Of a DNA stretch of 37,587 nucleotides, positions 6,881-14,233 are shown one piece after another. The position numbers and the translations under genes are program-made. The notes below the pieces were generated by a model that saw only the letters and a list, made by a program, of their open reading frames with translations, was not told the DNA's origin and made no database searches. Each line of letters starts with the position of its first letter. The stretch's first letter is position 1. Source of the DNA: Phycisphaerae bacterium (GTDB taxonomy: Bacteria > Planctomycetota > Phycisphaerae > UBA1845 > JAFGLZ01); NCBI GenBank assembly GCA_016927755.1, contig JAFGLZ010000083.1, positions 1-37,587 of the forward strand, read 5' to 3'.

Positions 6881-8077
6881 TCACTCTCTGGCAAGCTCCC
6901 TCTTGATGACGTCCCAGAGCGGGTTGTCGTGCCGGTGGATTAGTTCTTCGTGGGTCTTTCCCTGCTCTCGGGCTTGCCAGTACTTCGGGCCCAGTTCCTC
7001 GGTGCCAAGTTCGTAGTCGAGGCCGTCCCAGTCGGGAGAGCGGAAGGCGTAGAAGGCCCAGTGCCAGTGATGGTCGTTGAGGACGGCGATGGTGTCGGTG
7101 AGGAACTGCGCGGCGCCCTCGACCCGCCGGTCGCAGCCCAGCTCGCCCGCGACGACGCGCTCGGGGCTTATCTTGTACTTCTTCATCCAGTCGATCACGG
7201 GGAGATAGCCGGCTAGCAGGTCGGCAGGCGTCCAACGCCTCGTTCTGCGGGGGGTGTCCGTCGGCATTCTGTCGGGATAGGCGAAGCGGCCCTTGTTGAC
7301 TCGGTGGGTGACGTATTGCCACGAGTTGTAGGCGTGGAATGAGTACAGCACGGCCTGGTCGGCGACGGGTTCGAGATAGGCGAATCCTTCCGGGGCGGCG
7401 TGGAACCAGCAGTCGAGCAGGATCGGCACCTTCGGGTCGACCTGACGGATGGCGGCCACGACCCTCTTGTTGAAACGGTTCAGGTCGGCCGTGGTCCCGC
7501 GGTGTTTGGCCAGCCACTCGCCGAAGCCCTCGGTGCTGCCGCTCATGAATCCGTCCTTGCGGGCCGGATGGGGTTCGTTGAGGGGGTTGTAGGCGACGAT
7601 GGCGGGGTGGTCTTTGAGCTGACAGGCGAGTTCGGTCCAGAAGGCGAGGGCCTGGGTTTGATAGCGTTCGTCGGTCCAGAGACGGTAGTCGAACTTGTCG
7701 TCGTTATGCTGGCTGTAGCGGGCCCCGGGCAGCTCGAACATCACAAGCACGATGCGGACGTTGTTGCGGTGGGCGATGTCCAGGGCGGTTTTGAGCTTGG
7801 CGAGATCGGCGGGGGGGATTCCCTTGAAGTCGTCGGCGTTGCCGATCAGGAAGTCGCGGCCGGCGCCCTTCCAGGTCACTGGGGTGAGGCGGATGAACTC
7901 GATGCCGAATCCGGCCGCGGCGCGGAACCAGGCCTGTTGATCGGCGCCCCCGCCGCCGTTGGCGCCTTTGCGCTGCCGGTTCCAGAACTCCAGCTTGTCG
8001 TTTGCGCCCGAGGCGGGGGAGGTCGCCGTGCATATGGGCAGAAGGAGAACCACAACCACAAGAGACAATCGTTTCAT
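6881..8077 (-). CDS. Secreted glycoside hydrolase, GH5-like (clan GH-A)
   Basis: 398 residues with a Sec signal peptide (KRLSLVVVVLLLPICTA, cleaved near residue 24). The TIM barrel shows the clan GH-A acid/base in YNPLNEPH (Glu168) and a nucleophile candidate in VVAGELGC (Glu312), with HAYNSWQY between them. This matches cellulase/mannanase-type GH5 enzymes that hydrolyse beta-1,4-linked glycans with retention. The chain is a single barrel without an added binding domain. GGAGG precedes the ATG by 4 bases. The gene is convergent with the oxidoreductase gene, with only 73 bases between stops. Which glycan is cut cannot be told from sequence alone. Confidence 0.88.
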   Translation of the reverse strand: MKRLSLVVVVLLLPICTATSPASGANDKLEFWNRQRKGANGGGGADQQAWFRAAAGFGIEFIRLTPVTWKGAGRDFLIGNADDFKGIPPADLAKLKTALDIAHRNNVRIVLVMFELPGARYSQHNDDKFDYRLWTDERYQTQALAFWTELACQLKDHPAIVAYNPLNEPHPARKDGFMSGSTEGFGEWLAKHRGTTADLNRFNKRVVAAIRQVDPKVPILLDCWFHAAPEGFAYLEPVADQAVLYSFHAYNSWQYVTHRVNKGRFAYPDRMPTDTPRRTRRWTPADLLAGYLPVIDWMKKYKISPERVVAGELGCDRRVEGAAQFLTDTIAVLNDHHWHWAFYAFRSPDWDGLDYELGTEELGPKYWQAREQGKTHEELIHRHDNPLWDVIKRELARE

Positions 8078-8424
8078 TGCGCCTCCAGAGCAGGCAGAGC
8101 GGGGTCTATCCGATGGCCCTAGGGTAGCATTTAACCCTTTGGGGGCGTGATGGCAAACGGTATTTGCCGTGGGACCGGTTCTTGGTCGAGCAGTCTCGGG
8201 CTTGTGGGTGGGAGCGTGGGGGAGGCGAAGGCAGGGGAATTCGCGCTGCCCACCGCTGAAGCGATGGGGAACCCGCGCTTAACGAGCCACGGGGCAACTG
8301 GAGGCATTGTTCTTGATCGGCGCGACGTTCCGCAGTCGGGACGTTCGTTCGATGGCCGATGATGTTTTTGGCGTTGACCCGTGCCACCCGGACTGCCGCC
8401 CAGAATGCAGGCCCCTCTTTTGGA
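8078..8424. other. 347-base gap with a hairpin-element remnant and a weak promoter
   Basis: No convincing gene. It contains a diverged core hairpin (8249-8268), a possible minus-strand promoter for the GH5-like gene (TTGCCA at 8156-8151, 17-bp spacer, TAAATG at 8133-8128; weak -10), and the 14-mer GACCCGTGCCACCC at 8376-8389, which also occurs at 3341-3354 between the first two convergent genes. Confidence 0.45.
8240..8275 (+). repeat. Diverged copy of the core hairpin element
   Basis: GAATTCGCG followed by CCCA-C-CGCT-GA-AGCG-A-TGGG (8249-8268). It has the CGCT/AGCG arms seen at 5361 and 25922. It lies between two minus-strand genes and is oriented against them, unlike the other five copies. 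Confidence 0.7.
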
Positions 8425-8961
8425 TCAGAGCGGTTTGCAGAGGATCTCGCGGATGGCGAGCTTTCCGATTTCCTCGGGGGTGGTTGCGGTGCAGACGATG
8501 GCGGCGTCGGAGCCTCGGCCGGTGCCGCCGACGCCGATGACGAGGTCGCCGGGGTCGATCATTCCCGTTTGGGTGGCCCAGAGGACGACCTCGGTGGCGA
8601 CCTTGACGCCCTGGCCGAACTTGCGGAGGGTGTCGGCGGATTCGCCGTCGATGTCTCTAAAGAACGTGGTCGGCGGGGAATCGGGGATGAATACCACGCC
8701 GAGCGCGCGGGCCTTGGCCAGGAGGGCTTCGTCGGGTTTGGCCATCTTGTCCCACTGGCCGGATTGAAAGTGGATGCCGCAGATCTTGACGTCTGGCACG
8801 TCGATCAGCTCGGCCGCGCGGAGGGCGCTGGAGCCGGTGGTGCTGGCGACGACGACGGTGCGGACGTCGCCTTGCTTGAGTCGCTTATTCACGGCGGCCA
8901 TGACGTCATCGGTGTTGGCCGCGCCCGGTTTGTCGAAGTAGCAGATTTCAGCGACGCGCAT
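8425..8961 (-). CDS. Pyruvate kinase C-terminal (alpha/beta)-like domain protein
   Basis: 178 residues forming a stand-alone alpha/beta domain. The motifs NTDDVMAAVNKRL and TVVVASTTGSSALRAAEL resemble the allosteric C-terminal domain of pyruvate kinase, which exists as a free-standing protein in many bacteria and archaea. No pyruvate kinase catalytic barrel is present, so it is not the glycolytic enzyme. Its biological role is not established to my knowledge. It precedes the NifU-type gene in the opposite order of transcription (the NifU-type gene is upstream on the same strand, 87 bases away), so the two may be co-transcribed. Confidence 0.75.
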   Translation of the reverse strand: MRVAEICYFDKPGAANTDDVMAAVNKRLKQGDVRTVVVASTTGSSALRAAELIDVPDVKICGIHFQSGQWDKMAKPDEALLAKARALGVVFIPDSPPTTFFRDIDGESADTLRKFGQGVKVATEVVLWATQTGMIDPGDLVIGVGGTGRGSDAAIVCTATTPEEIGKLAIREILCKPL

Positions 8962-9048
8962 AGGATCTCCCCAGTCTCATCGAATGCCGAACGATTGCGC
9001 TTGGTGCGACATGGACGTCCGGTGACGGGCTATCGCCCATGGGGGCGG

Positions 9049-9297
9049 CTACGGGATAGAAACCAGCTCGGTGACCTCGGGAACGTCGGCCTTTAGCTTG
9101 CGCTCCACGAGCATGGAGAGTGTCATGGCCGCCGAGGGGCATCCGGAACAGGCACCTTGTAGTCTTACGCTGACGACACCGTCGGCGGTAACGTCGACCA
9201 GCTCGATGTCTCCCCCATCCCGCTGCAGGGCGGGTCGAATCTGATCGATCACGCCGGCGACCTTATCCTTCACGGTTGATCCTTGGCTATCCGCCAT
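9049..9297 (-). CDS. NifU C-terminal domain Fe-S scaffold/carrier protein
   Basis: 82 residues from the ATG at 9297, which has GGAGG eight bases upstream; a GTG five codons earlier is less well placed. The whole chain is one NifU-C/Nfu domain: IRPALQRDGGDIELV, then QGACSGCPSA with the CxxC that binds a bridging 4Fe-4S cluster between two monomers, then an amphipathic helix. Such proteins pass Fe-S clusters to apo-enzymes. It lies divergently next to gcvH. Lipoyl synthase needs Fe-S clusters, so a link with the lipoylated H protein is possible but is inference. Confidence 0.93.
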   Translation of the reverse strand: MADSQGSTVKDKVAGVIDQIRPALQRDGGDIELVDVTADGVVSVRLQGACSGCPSAAMTLSMLVERKLKADVPEVTELVSIP

Positions 9298-9476
9298 GTC
9301 CTCGGCCTCCACAGGTTAGGTTCAAACCGGCATTATAACCGTGCCTCGGAGGGTCAACAACAGAGCGAGCCGCCTGAGTTTGCTCCGAGCGGCTCGGGTG
9401 CGAAACGGTTGCTCTCCGCAGGACATAACGCCGTCCTATGTAGACAGATGCCGTCGGAGGGGAGATTGTTCCTTCC

Positions 9477-9505
9477 TTGACAGCCCCCGACGGCGTTCGT
9501 ACTCT
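9477..9505 (+). promoter_or_regulatory. Sigma-70-type promoter of the gcv gene group
   Basis: A perfect -35 TTGACA (9477-9482), 17-bp spacer and -10 TACTCT (9500-9505) lie 61 bases before the GTG start of gcvH. An imperfect hairpin surrounds it: GCCGTCGG (9450-9457) pairs with CCGACGGC (9487-9494), plus three further G-C pairs after a bulged A, leaving the -35 box in the loop. Confidence 0.7.
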
Positions 9506-9565
9506 TCGTTCCGGCTCCAGCGGAATGGATTGGGCCCAGGGACACTTACGACGGAGACGACGATC

Positions 9566-9949
9566 GTGGCCTCACCAGACGACCGGAAGTACAGCGACTC
9601 TCACGAGTGGTTTCTGGCGGACGGGGACACCGTGACGATGGGGATTACGAAGTTCGCCGCCGACGAGCTGACGGACGTGACGTTCGTCGATCTGCCGGGC
9701 GTGGGGGCGAGGGTGACGGCGGGCCAGCCGTTCGGCGAGATCGAATCGGTTAAGGCCACGGGCGAGCTCAACACTGTCATCAGCGGCGAGGTCGTCGAAG
9801 TCAACGAGCGACTGGCCGACGAGCCGGAGCTGGTGAATTCGAGCCCGTTCGACGACGGGTGGATGATCCGGGTCAAGGCGGACAGTCTCGATCCGCTGGG
9901 GTCGCTGAAGTCGGCGGCGGCGTATGACGAGATGACGTCGGCGGGCTAA
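9566..9949 (+). CDS. gcvH: Glycine cleavage system H protein
   Basis: 127 residues from a GTG at 9566 with GGAG upstream; this gives the family's usual length, whereas the open frame from 9341 would add a non-homologous extension. SHEWFLADGD opens the domain, FVDLPGVGARV follows, and the lipoyl-lysine motif is EIESVKATGELN with Lys63 as the attachment site. The lipoyl arm shuttles the aminomethyl group from the P protein to the T protein. The gene leads a plus-strand group with gcvPA, gcvPB and lplA, though repeat-filled gaps of 235 and 370 bases separate the first three. Confidence 0.96.
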   Translation: MASPDDRKYSDSHEWFLADGDTVTMGITKFAADELTDVTFVDLPGVGARVTAGQPFGEIESVKATGELNTVISGEVVEVNERLADEPELVNSSPFDDGWMIRVKADSLDPLGSLKSAAAYDEMTSAG

Positions 9950-10000
9950 GCAGGCGATGTAGACGTTTTTACAGCGGAAGACACGGGTCCGCGGAAGTCC

Positions 10001-10170
10001 TAAGCTGCCTGCAAGAAGGTTTGGACAGCCAGCGAACCTTGAGTGTTGCACCTCTTGAGAGGTGGGGGACACGAATTCGATCGGAGATTCGCGCCGGCCA
10101 CGGCTAAAGCCATGGGCCACCCACATAAAGGTTCCTTCTGACACACTGTTCAATCTTTCATGAAAGATCT
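10001..10170 (+). mobile_element. Structured ~170-bp repeat element, copy 1 (MITE-like), in the gcvPA leader
   Basis: Begins TAAGCTGCCTGCAAGAA and ends near TTTCATGAAAGATCTC, an imperfect terminal inverted pair. Inside are a perfect CACCTC-TTGA-GAGGTG hairpin (10049-10064), a long imperfect stem starting GGGGGACACGAAT, and the core hairpin (10097-10115). In this copy the right arm of the long stem has decayed to GCGCCGGCC. It ends about 15 bases before the gcvPA start codon. No coding capacity; near-identical to 11682-11855 and 21782-21957. Confidence 0.8.
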
Positions 10171-10184
10171 CGGGCGCGCAGACC

Positions 10185-11519
10185 ATGCGATATACGCAAC
10201 TGACCGAAACCGACGTTGCCGCGATGTTGGATCGGATCGGCGTGTCGTCGATCGAGTCGCTGCTGTCTCGGATCGACCCGGCGGATCGGCTCAAGGGAGA
10301 GCTGGAGCTGCCCGCGGCTGTGTCGGAGTTGGAGCTGCTCGCGGAGTTGGATCGGCTGGGCAAGCGGAACCGCTCGTGCGATGAGCAGGTGTGCTTCCTG
10401 GGCGCGGGGGCTTACGACCATTTCATTCCCACCGTCGTCGACGCATTGGCGAATCAGAGCGAGTTCGTGACGGCGTACACTCCTTATCAGGCCGAGGCAT
10501 CGCAAGGCGCACTACAGGCGTTCTACGAGTTTCAGACGATGATCTGCCAGCTTACGGGGATGGACGTTTCGAACGCGTCGCTCTACGAGCTGGGCTCGGC
10601 CACGGCCGAGGCGGTGCTGATGGCGCGGTCGATCACGGGCAAGCGGCGGGTGCTGGTTCCCGAGACGATTCAGCCCGACTGTCGGACGGTACTGGCGACG
10701 TACACGCGCGAGCTGCCGATCGAGCTGGTCAGCGTGCCGATGGACCGCGGGCGCGTCGACGAGGCGAGGTTGCGGGAGCTGTTGGACAAGGATACAGCGG
10801 CGGTGTTGGCGCAGTCGCCGAACTTTTTCGGGTGCGTCGAGCAGATCGACTTGATGGTCGAGGCGGCTCACGGGGTCGGTGCGCTGGCGATCGTGATGGT
10901 CGATCCGATCGCTTGCGGGGTGCTGAGGCCTCCGGGTGCGTTCGGTGCGGACATCGTCGTCGGGGAAGGGCAGCCACTGGGGATTCCGCTGTCGCTCGGC
11001 GGGCCTTATCTGGGTCTGATGGCTTGCCGACAGGAGCACATGCGGAAGATTCCGGGGCGGGTCGTGGGCGCGACGCACGACGCGGCGGGGCGCCGGGCGT
11101 ATTGCCTGACGCTACAGACGCGAGAACAGCACATCCGCCGAGAGCGGGCCACGAGCAACGTCTGTACGAACCAGGGGCTGCTGGCGCTGAGGGCGGCGAT
11201 CTATCTGTCCGTGATGGGCAAGCAGGGGGTCGTCCGCGTCGCCAAGCAGTGTCTTGACAGGGCGCACTACGCGGCGGTTCGGATTGCCGAGTTGGACGGC
11301 TTCGAGTTGGCGTTTCCGGGCGCGCCGTTCTTCAAGGAGTTCGCGGTTCGGACGACGAAGGACGTCTCGGACGTGCTGGCTGCATGTCGGCAGCGCGGGA
11401 TTCTGGCGGGCGTTCCGTTGGGGCGGTGGTATGACGAGCTTTCCGATTGCTTTCTGGTCGCGGTGACGGAGAAACGGGCGCGGGGGGAGATTGATGCGCT
11501 TGTTGAGGCGTTGGCTTAG
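10185..11519 (+). CDS. gcvPA: Glycine dehydrogenase (decarboxylating) subunit 1
   Basis: 444 residues, the normal size for the N-terminal half of a split P protein. The family signatures are clear: FLGAGAYDHFIP, TAYTPYQAEASQG, QTMICQLTGMDVSNASLYE and ATAEAVLMA early on, then SNVCTNQGLLALRA near residue 320. Together with subunit 2 it decarboxylates glycine using PLP and loads the aminomethyl group onto lipoylated GcvH. The ATG follows the repeat element by about 15 bases and no strong ribosome site is visible, so the leader may matter for translation. The stop codon runs straight into a TTTAGGG-like microrepeat. Confidence 0.96.
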   Translation: MRYTQLTETDVAAMLDRIGVSSIESLLSRIDPADRLKGELELPAAVSELELLAELDRLGKRNRSCDEQVCFLGAGAYDHFIPTVVDALANQSEFVTAYTPYQAEASQGALQAFYEFQTMICQLTGMDVSNASLYELGSATAEAVLMARSITGKRRVLVPETIQPDCRTVLATYTRELPIELVSVPMDRGRVDEARLRELLDKDTAAVLAQSPNFFGCVEQIDLMVEAAHGVGALAIVMVDPIACGVLRPPGAFGADIVVGEGQPLGIPLSLGGPYLGLMACRQEHMRKIPGRVVGATHDAAGRRAYCLTLQTREQHIRRERATSNVCTNQGLLALRAAIYLSVMGKQGVVRVAKQCLDRAHYAAVRIAELDGFELAFPGAPFFKEFAVRTTKDVSDVLAACRQRGILAGVPLGRWYDELSDCFLVAVTEKRARGEIDALVEALA

Positions 11520-11685
11520 GGTTTAGGGTCTAGGGTTTGGGGTCTAGAGCACTTGGCGTTTTGGGCGGGGCATCGAGATGGGCGAGTGCTTTTGCGAGCC
11601 GCGGCTCGGCGGGAGCCTCGTCCTCCCGGCGGCGTCCATCCGTTGACGTGCGGGAGACCGGTAACCCCTACGCCCTAGGCCCTAA
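11516..11685. repeat. TTTAGGG-like inverted microrepeat
   Basis: CTTAGGGTTTAGGGTCTAGG starts at 11516, overlapping the gcvPA stop, and continues in the same style to about 11549. An inverted counterpart, AACCCCTACGCCCTAGGCCC, runs 11663-11682 and continues CTAAG. The arms could pair imperfectly around a ~113-base loop. The second arm abuts repeat-element copy 2. The rest of the 370-base gcvPA-gcvPB gap shows no gene. Confidence 0.55.
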
Positions 11686-11855
11686 GCTGGCTGCAAGAAT
11701 GTTTGGACAGCTAGCGAACCTTGGGTGGTGCACCTCTTGAGAGGTGGGGGACACGAATTCGATAGGGGATTCGCGTCCCCCACGGCTAAAGCCATGGGCC
11801 ACCCACATAGAGGTTCCTTCTGACGCACTGTTCAATCGTTCATGGAAGTAGCTTA
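11682..11855 (+). mobile_element. Structured ~170-bp repeat element, copy 2, in the gcvPB leader
   Basis: Same order as copy 1: CTAAGCTGGCTGCAAGAA at the left end, the CACCTCTTGAGAGGTG palindrome, the GGGGGACACGAAT...ATTCGCGTCCCCC stem, the core hairpin (11779-11798), GAGGTTCCTTCTGACGCAC and the right end CATGGAAGTAGCTTAGG. The reverse complement of the right end begins CCTAAGCT, matching the left end. It ends 34 bases before the GTG of gcvPB. Confidence 0.82.
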
Positions 11856-11889
11856 GGTCCTAGACGCTCGGCGTGATTGAGGAGAGACG

Positions 11890-13428
11890 GTGAGTCCGAT
11901 TGAGCCATCGGAACTGCAGGGGGCGGGGTTGGTTCCGCCGGAGCCGCTAATCTTCGAGATGAGCTCGCCCGGGGCCTGTGGTGCATCGCTGCCTCCGCAA
12001 GACGTGCCGGAGCTCGACGCGTGGTCCGTCATTCCTTCAGAGCTGCTCACGGACGAGTCGCCGCCGCTGCCGGAGGTGGGGGAGTGCGACGCGGTGCGGC
12101 ATTTCACGCGGCTGGCTCGCCGGCTGTTCAGCGTGGACGGCAACTTCTACCCGCTCGGGTCGTGCACGATGAAGTACAACCCGAAGATCAACGAGCGGGC
12201 CAGCGCGATGCCGTCGCTGGCGAATCTGCATCCGTATCAGCCGGAGGAGGACGTGCAGGGCATCTTGGGGATGCTGCACGAGCTTCGCGCTGCGCTGGCC
12301 GAGATCGCGGGTCTGGCGGAGGTGTCGCTCCAGCCGTCGGCGGGGGCGCACGGCGAGATGACAGGGCTCATGGTGATCAACGCGTATCATCGGGACCACG
12401 GCGGGGTTCGGCCGAAGGTCCTCACGCCGGACACTGCGCACGGGACGAATCCGGCGAGTTGCGCTGTTTGCGGTCGGCACGCGACCGTGGTGGCGTCGCA
12501 GCCGGACGGGCGGGTGGACATGGCCGATCTGGCCAAGAAGATCGACGAGCAGACGGCGGCGCTGATGATCACGAACCCGAGCACGGTGGGCGTCTGGGAC
12601 GGGCAGATCCGCGAGATCGCGAAGATCCTGCACGACCACGGCGCGATGCTGTACTTGGACGGGGCGAACATGAATGCGATCCTCGGCATCGTCCGCCCGG
12701 GCGACGTCGGGGTCGACGTGATGCACTACAACCTTCACAAGACGTTCAGCACGCCCCATGGGTGCGGCGGTCCGGGCGCGGGGCCGATCGCCGTGGCCGG
12801 GCATCTGAGCGAGTACCTCCCGGTGCCGCAGGTCATTCGGCGAGATGACGGCACGTATGCGTGGGATTCGGATCGACCGAAGACGATCGGTAAGGTCCGA
12901 TCGTTCTACGGGCAGATCGGGGTTCTGATTCGAGCTTGGACGTACATCCGAGCCCTCGGGCCGGACGGGCTCCGCGATGCGAGCGAGAAGGCGGTCCTGT
13001 CGGCGAACTACCTGGCGGCGCGGCTGAGCGACGTCTATCACTTCCCGTTCGCGGGTCCGTACGCGCACGAGTTCATCATGGTGCCGGAGTTCCGCGATTA
13101 CGGCGTGACGGAGCTGGACGTGGCCAAGCGGCTGATCGACTACGGCGTCCATCCGCCGACGATGAGCTGGCCGATCGCGCACTGCTTGATGATCGAGCCG
13201 ACGGAGTCGGAGTCGCTGGGGACGTTGGACGCGTTCGTCGAGGCGATGCGAGCGATCGCCCGTGACGCGAAGGAGCGTCCGGAGCTGTTGCACCACGCAC
13301 CGCTGACCATGCCGGTGAACCGTCTGGACGAGGTGACGGCGGCTCGGCGTCCTGACTTGAGGTGGCGTCCGCCGGAGGCCGCCTCGGGTGGAGCGGCGGA
13401 TCGGGGCGGGCCGTCGCAATCGTCATGA
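11890..13428 (+). CDS. gcvPB: Glycine dehydrogenase (decarboxylating) subunit 2
   Basis: 512 residues from a GTG with GGAGAG just upstream. The PLP-binding lysine lies in NLHKTFSTPHGCGGPGAGP (Lys284), preceded by LDGANMNAILG; PSAGAHGEMTG and HGTNPASC complete the signature of the C-terminal half of P protein. It works with gcvPA as an alpha2beta2 decarboxylase. The final 30 or so residues are Gly/Arg-rich and look like read-on sequence. Its TGA overlaps the ATG of lplA (ATGA), so the two are translationally coupled. Confidence 0.96.
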   Translation: MSPIEPSELQGAGLVPPEPLIFEMSSPGACGASLPPQDVPELDAWSVIPSELLTDESPPLPEVGECDAVRHFTRLARRLFSVDGNFYPLGSCTMKYNPKINERASAMPSLANLHPYQPEEDVQGILGMLHELRAALAEIAGLAEVSLQPSAGAHGEMTGLMVINAYHRDHGGVRPKVLTPDTAHGTNPASCAVCGRHATVVASQPDGRVDMADLAKKIDEQTAALMITNPSTVGVWDGQIREIAKILHDHGAMLYLDGANMNAILGIVRPGDVGVDVMHYNLHKTFSTPHGCGGPGAGPIAVAGHLSEYLPVPQVIRRDDGTYAWDSDRPKTIGKVRSFYGQIGVLIRAWTYIRALGPDGLRDASEKAVLSANYLAARLSDVYHFPFAGPYAHEFIMVPEFRDYGVTELDVAKRLIDYGVHPPTMSWPIAHCLMIEPTESESLGTLDAFVEAMRAIARDAKERPELLHHAPLTMPVNRLDEVTAARRPDLRWRPPEAASGGAADRGGPSQSS

Positions 13429-14174
13429 CAGATCCCCTTCGTCTTCTGATCGATCCACCGCTGGACGGGCCGACGAACATGGCCCGAGACGAGGCGCTGC
13501 TGGAGGGCGTCGGCGCGGGTTCCTCTCCCCTGACGCTGCGCTGCTATCGGTGGTGTGAGCCGACGATCTCGCTGGGGTACTTCCAACCGTATGCGGAGTT
13601 CGAGGCGTTCTGTCGGGACGATCGGCGGCTGCCGGTTGTTCGTCGGACGACTGGGGGCGGGGCGATCCTTCACGATCGTGAGCTGACGTATTCGCTGATC
13701 GTGCCGGTGGGGCATCGGCTCATTGCCGGCGGGGCGACGGGGTTGTACTGCCGGATGCACGACGCGATCGTCGAGGTCGTTCGATCGCTGGGGCTTCCCG
13801 CGGGGCGGCGGGGCGAGGTGGTCGAGGGCGATCGCGAGCGGGGCGAGGCGTTCTTCTGTTTCGCTCGCCGGCATTCGCTGGACGTCGTGGTGGGGCAGTT
13901 GAAGTTGGCGGGCAGCGCTCAGCGTCGAACGTCCCAGGCGGTGCTGCAGCACGGCTCGGTCATTCTGCAGGCCGCGCACGAAGCGCAGCCCTCGGCTGCT
14001 CTGGCGGAAACGGGGGGAGCGGGTTTTGAGGAGCTGGCTCGGGGCGTCTCCGATCGGTTCGCGCGGGACAACGATCTCTCGTTGGCCCCGGAGCCGTGGC
14101 GGCCGGAGGAGCTGGAGCGGGCAAAGGCGCATGAATCTCGGTACAATTCCGCCGCCTGGACGCGGCGCTGCTGA
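13425..14174 (+). CDS. lplA: Lipoate-protein ligase A family protein
   Basis: 249 residues from the ATG overlapping the gcvPB stop. The lipoyl-transferase fold is marked by VVRRTTGGGAILHDREL (residues 71-87, the substrate loop) and the catalytic lysine in VVGQLKLAGSAQRR (Lys160), after CFARRHSLD. These enzymes attach lipoate or octanoate to the lysine of acceptor proteins. Coupling to gcvPB and proximity to gcvH point to the H protein as acceptor. The small C-terminal domain of E. coli-type LplA is absent, so it could equally be an octanoyltransferase of the LipM/LipL kind; the motif does not separate these firmly. Confidence 0.9.
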   Translation: MTDPLRLLIDPPLDGPTNMARDEALLEGVGAGSSPLTLRCYRWCEPTISLGYFQPYAEFEAFCRDDRRLPVVRRTTGGGAILHDRELTYSLIVPVGHRLIAGGATGLYCRMHDAIVEVVRSLGLPAGRRGEVVEGDRERGEAFFCFARRHSLDVVVGQLKLAGSAQRRTSQAVLQHGSVILQAAHEAQPSAALAETGGAGFEELARGVSDRFARDNDLSLAPEPWRPEELERAKAHESRYNSAAWTRRC

Positions 14175-14233
14175 AGGGTGGCCGCGTCGGGCAGTTGAGA
14201 ACAGCGAGCGAGTTCCGGACAGGAGGACAGACA

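Noticed and set aside
10001..10184. Glycine riboswitch upstream of gcvPA or gcvH
   Set aside because: No tandem glycine-aptamer consensus is visible, and the same leader sequence also precedes an unrelated secreted-protein gene.
11516..11549. Telomere-type TTTAGGG array
   Set aside because: Only a few degenerate units, internal to a bacterial gene region and followed by ordinary genes.
12037..13419. 460-codon frame antisense to gcvPB, and similar frames opposite 2263-3237 and 5506-6894
   Set aside because: Same Arg/Pro-rich shadow composition; the sense genes have clear family motifs throughout.
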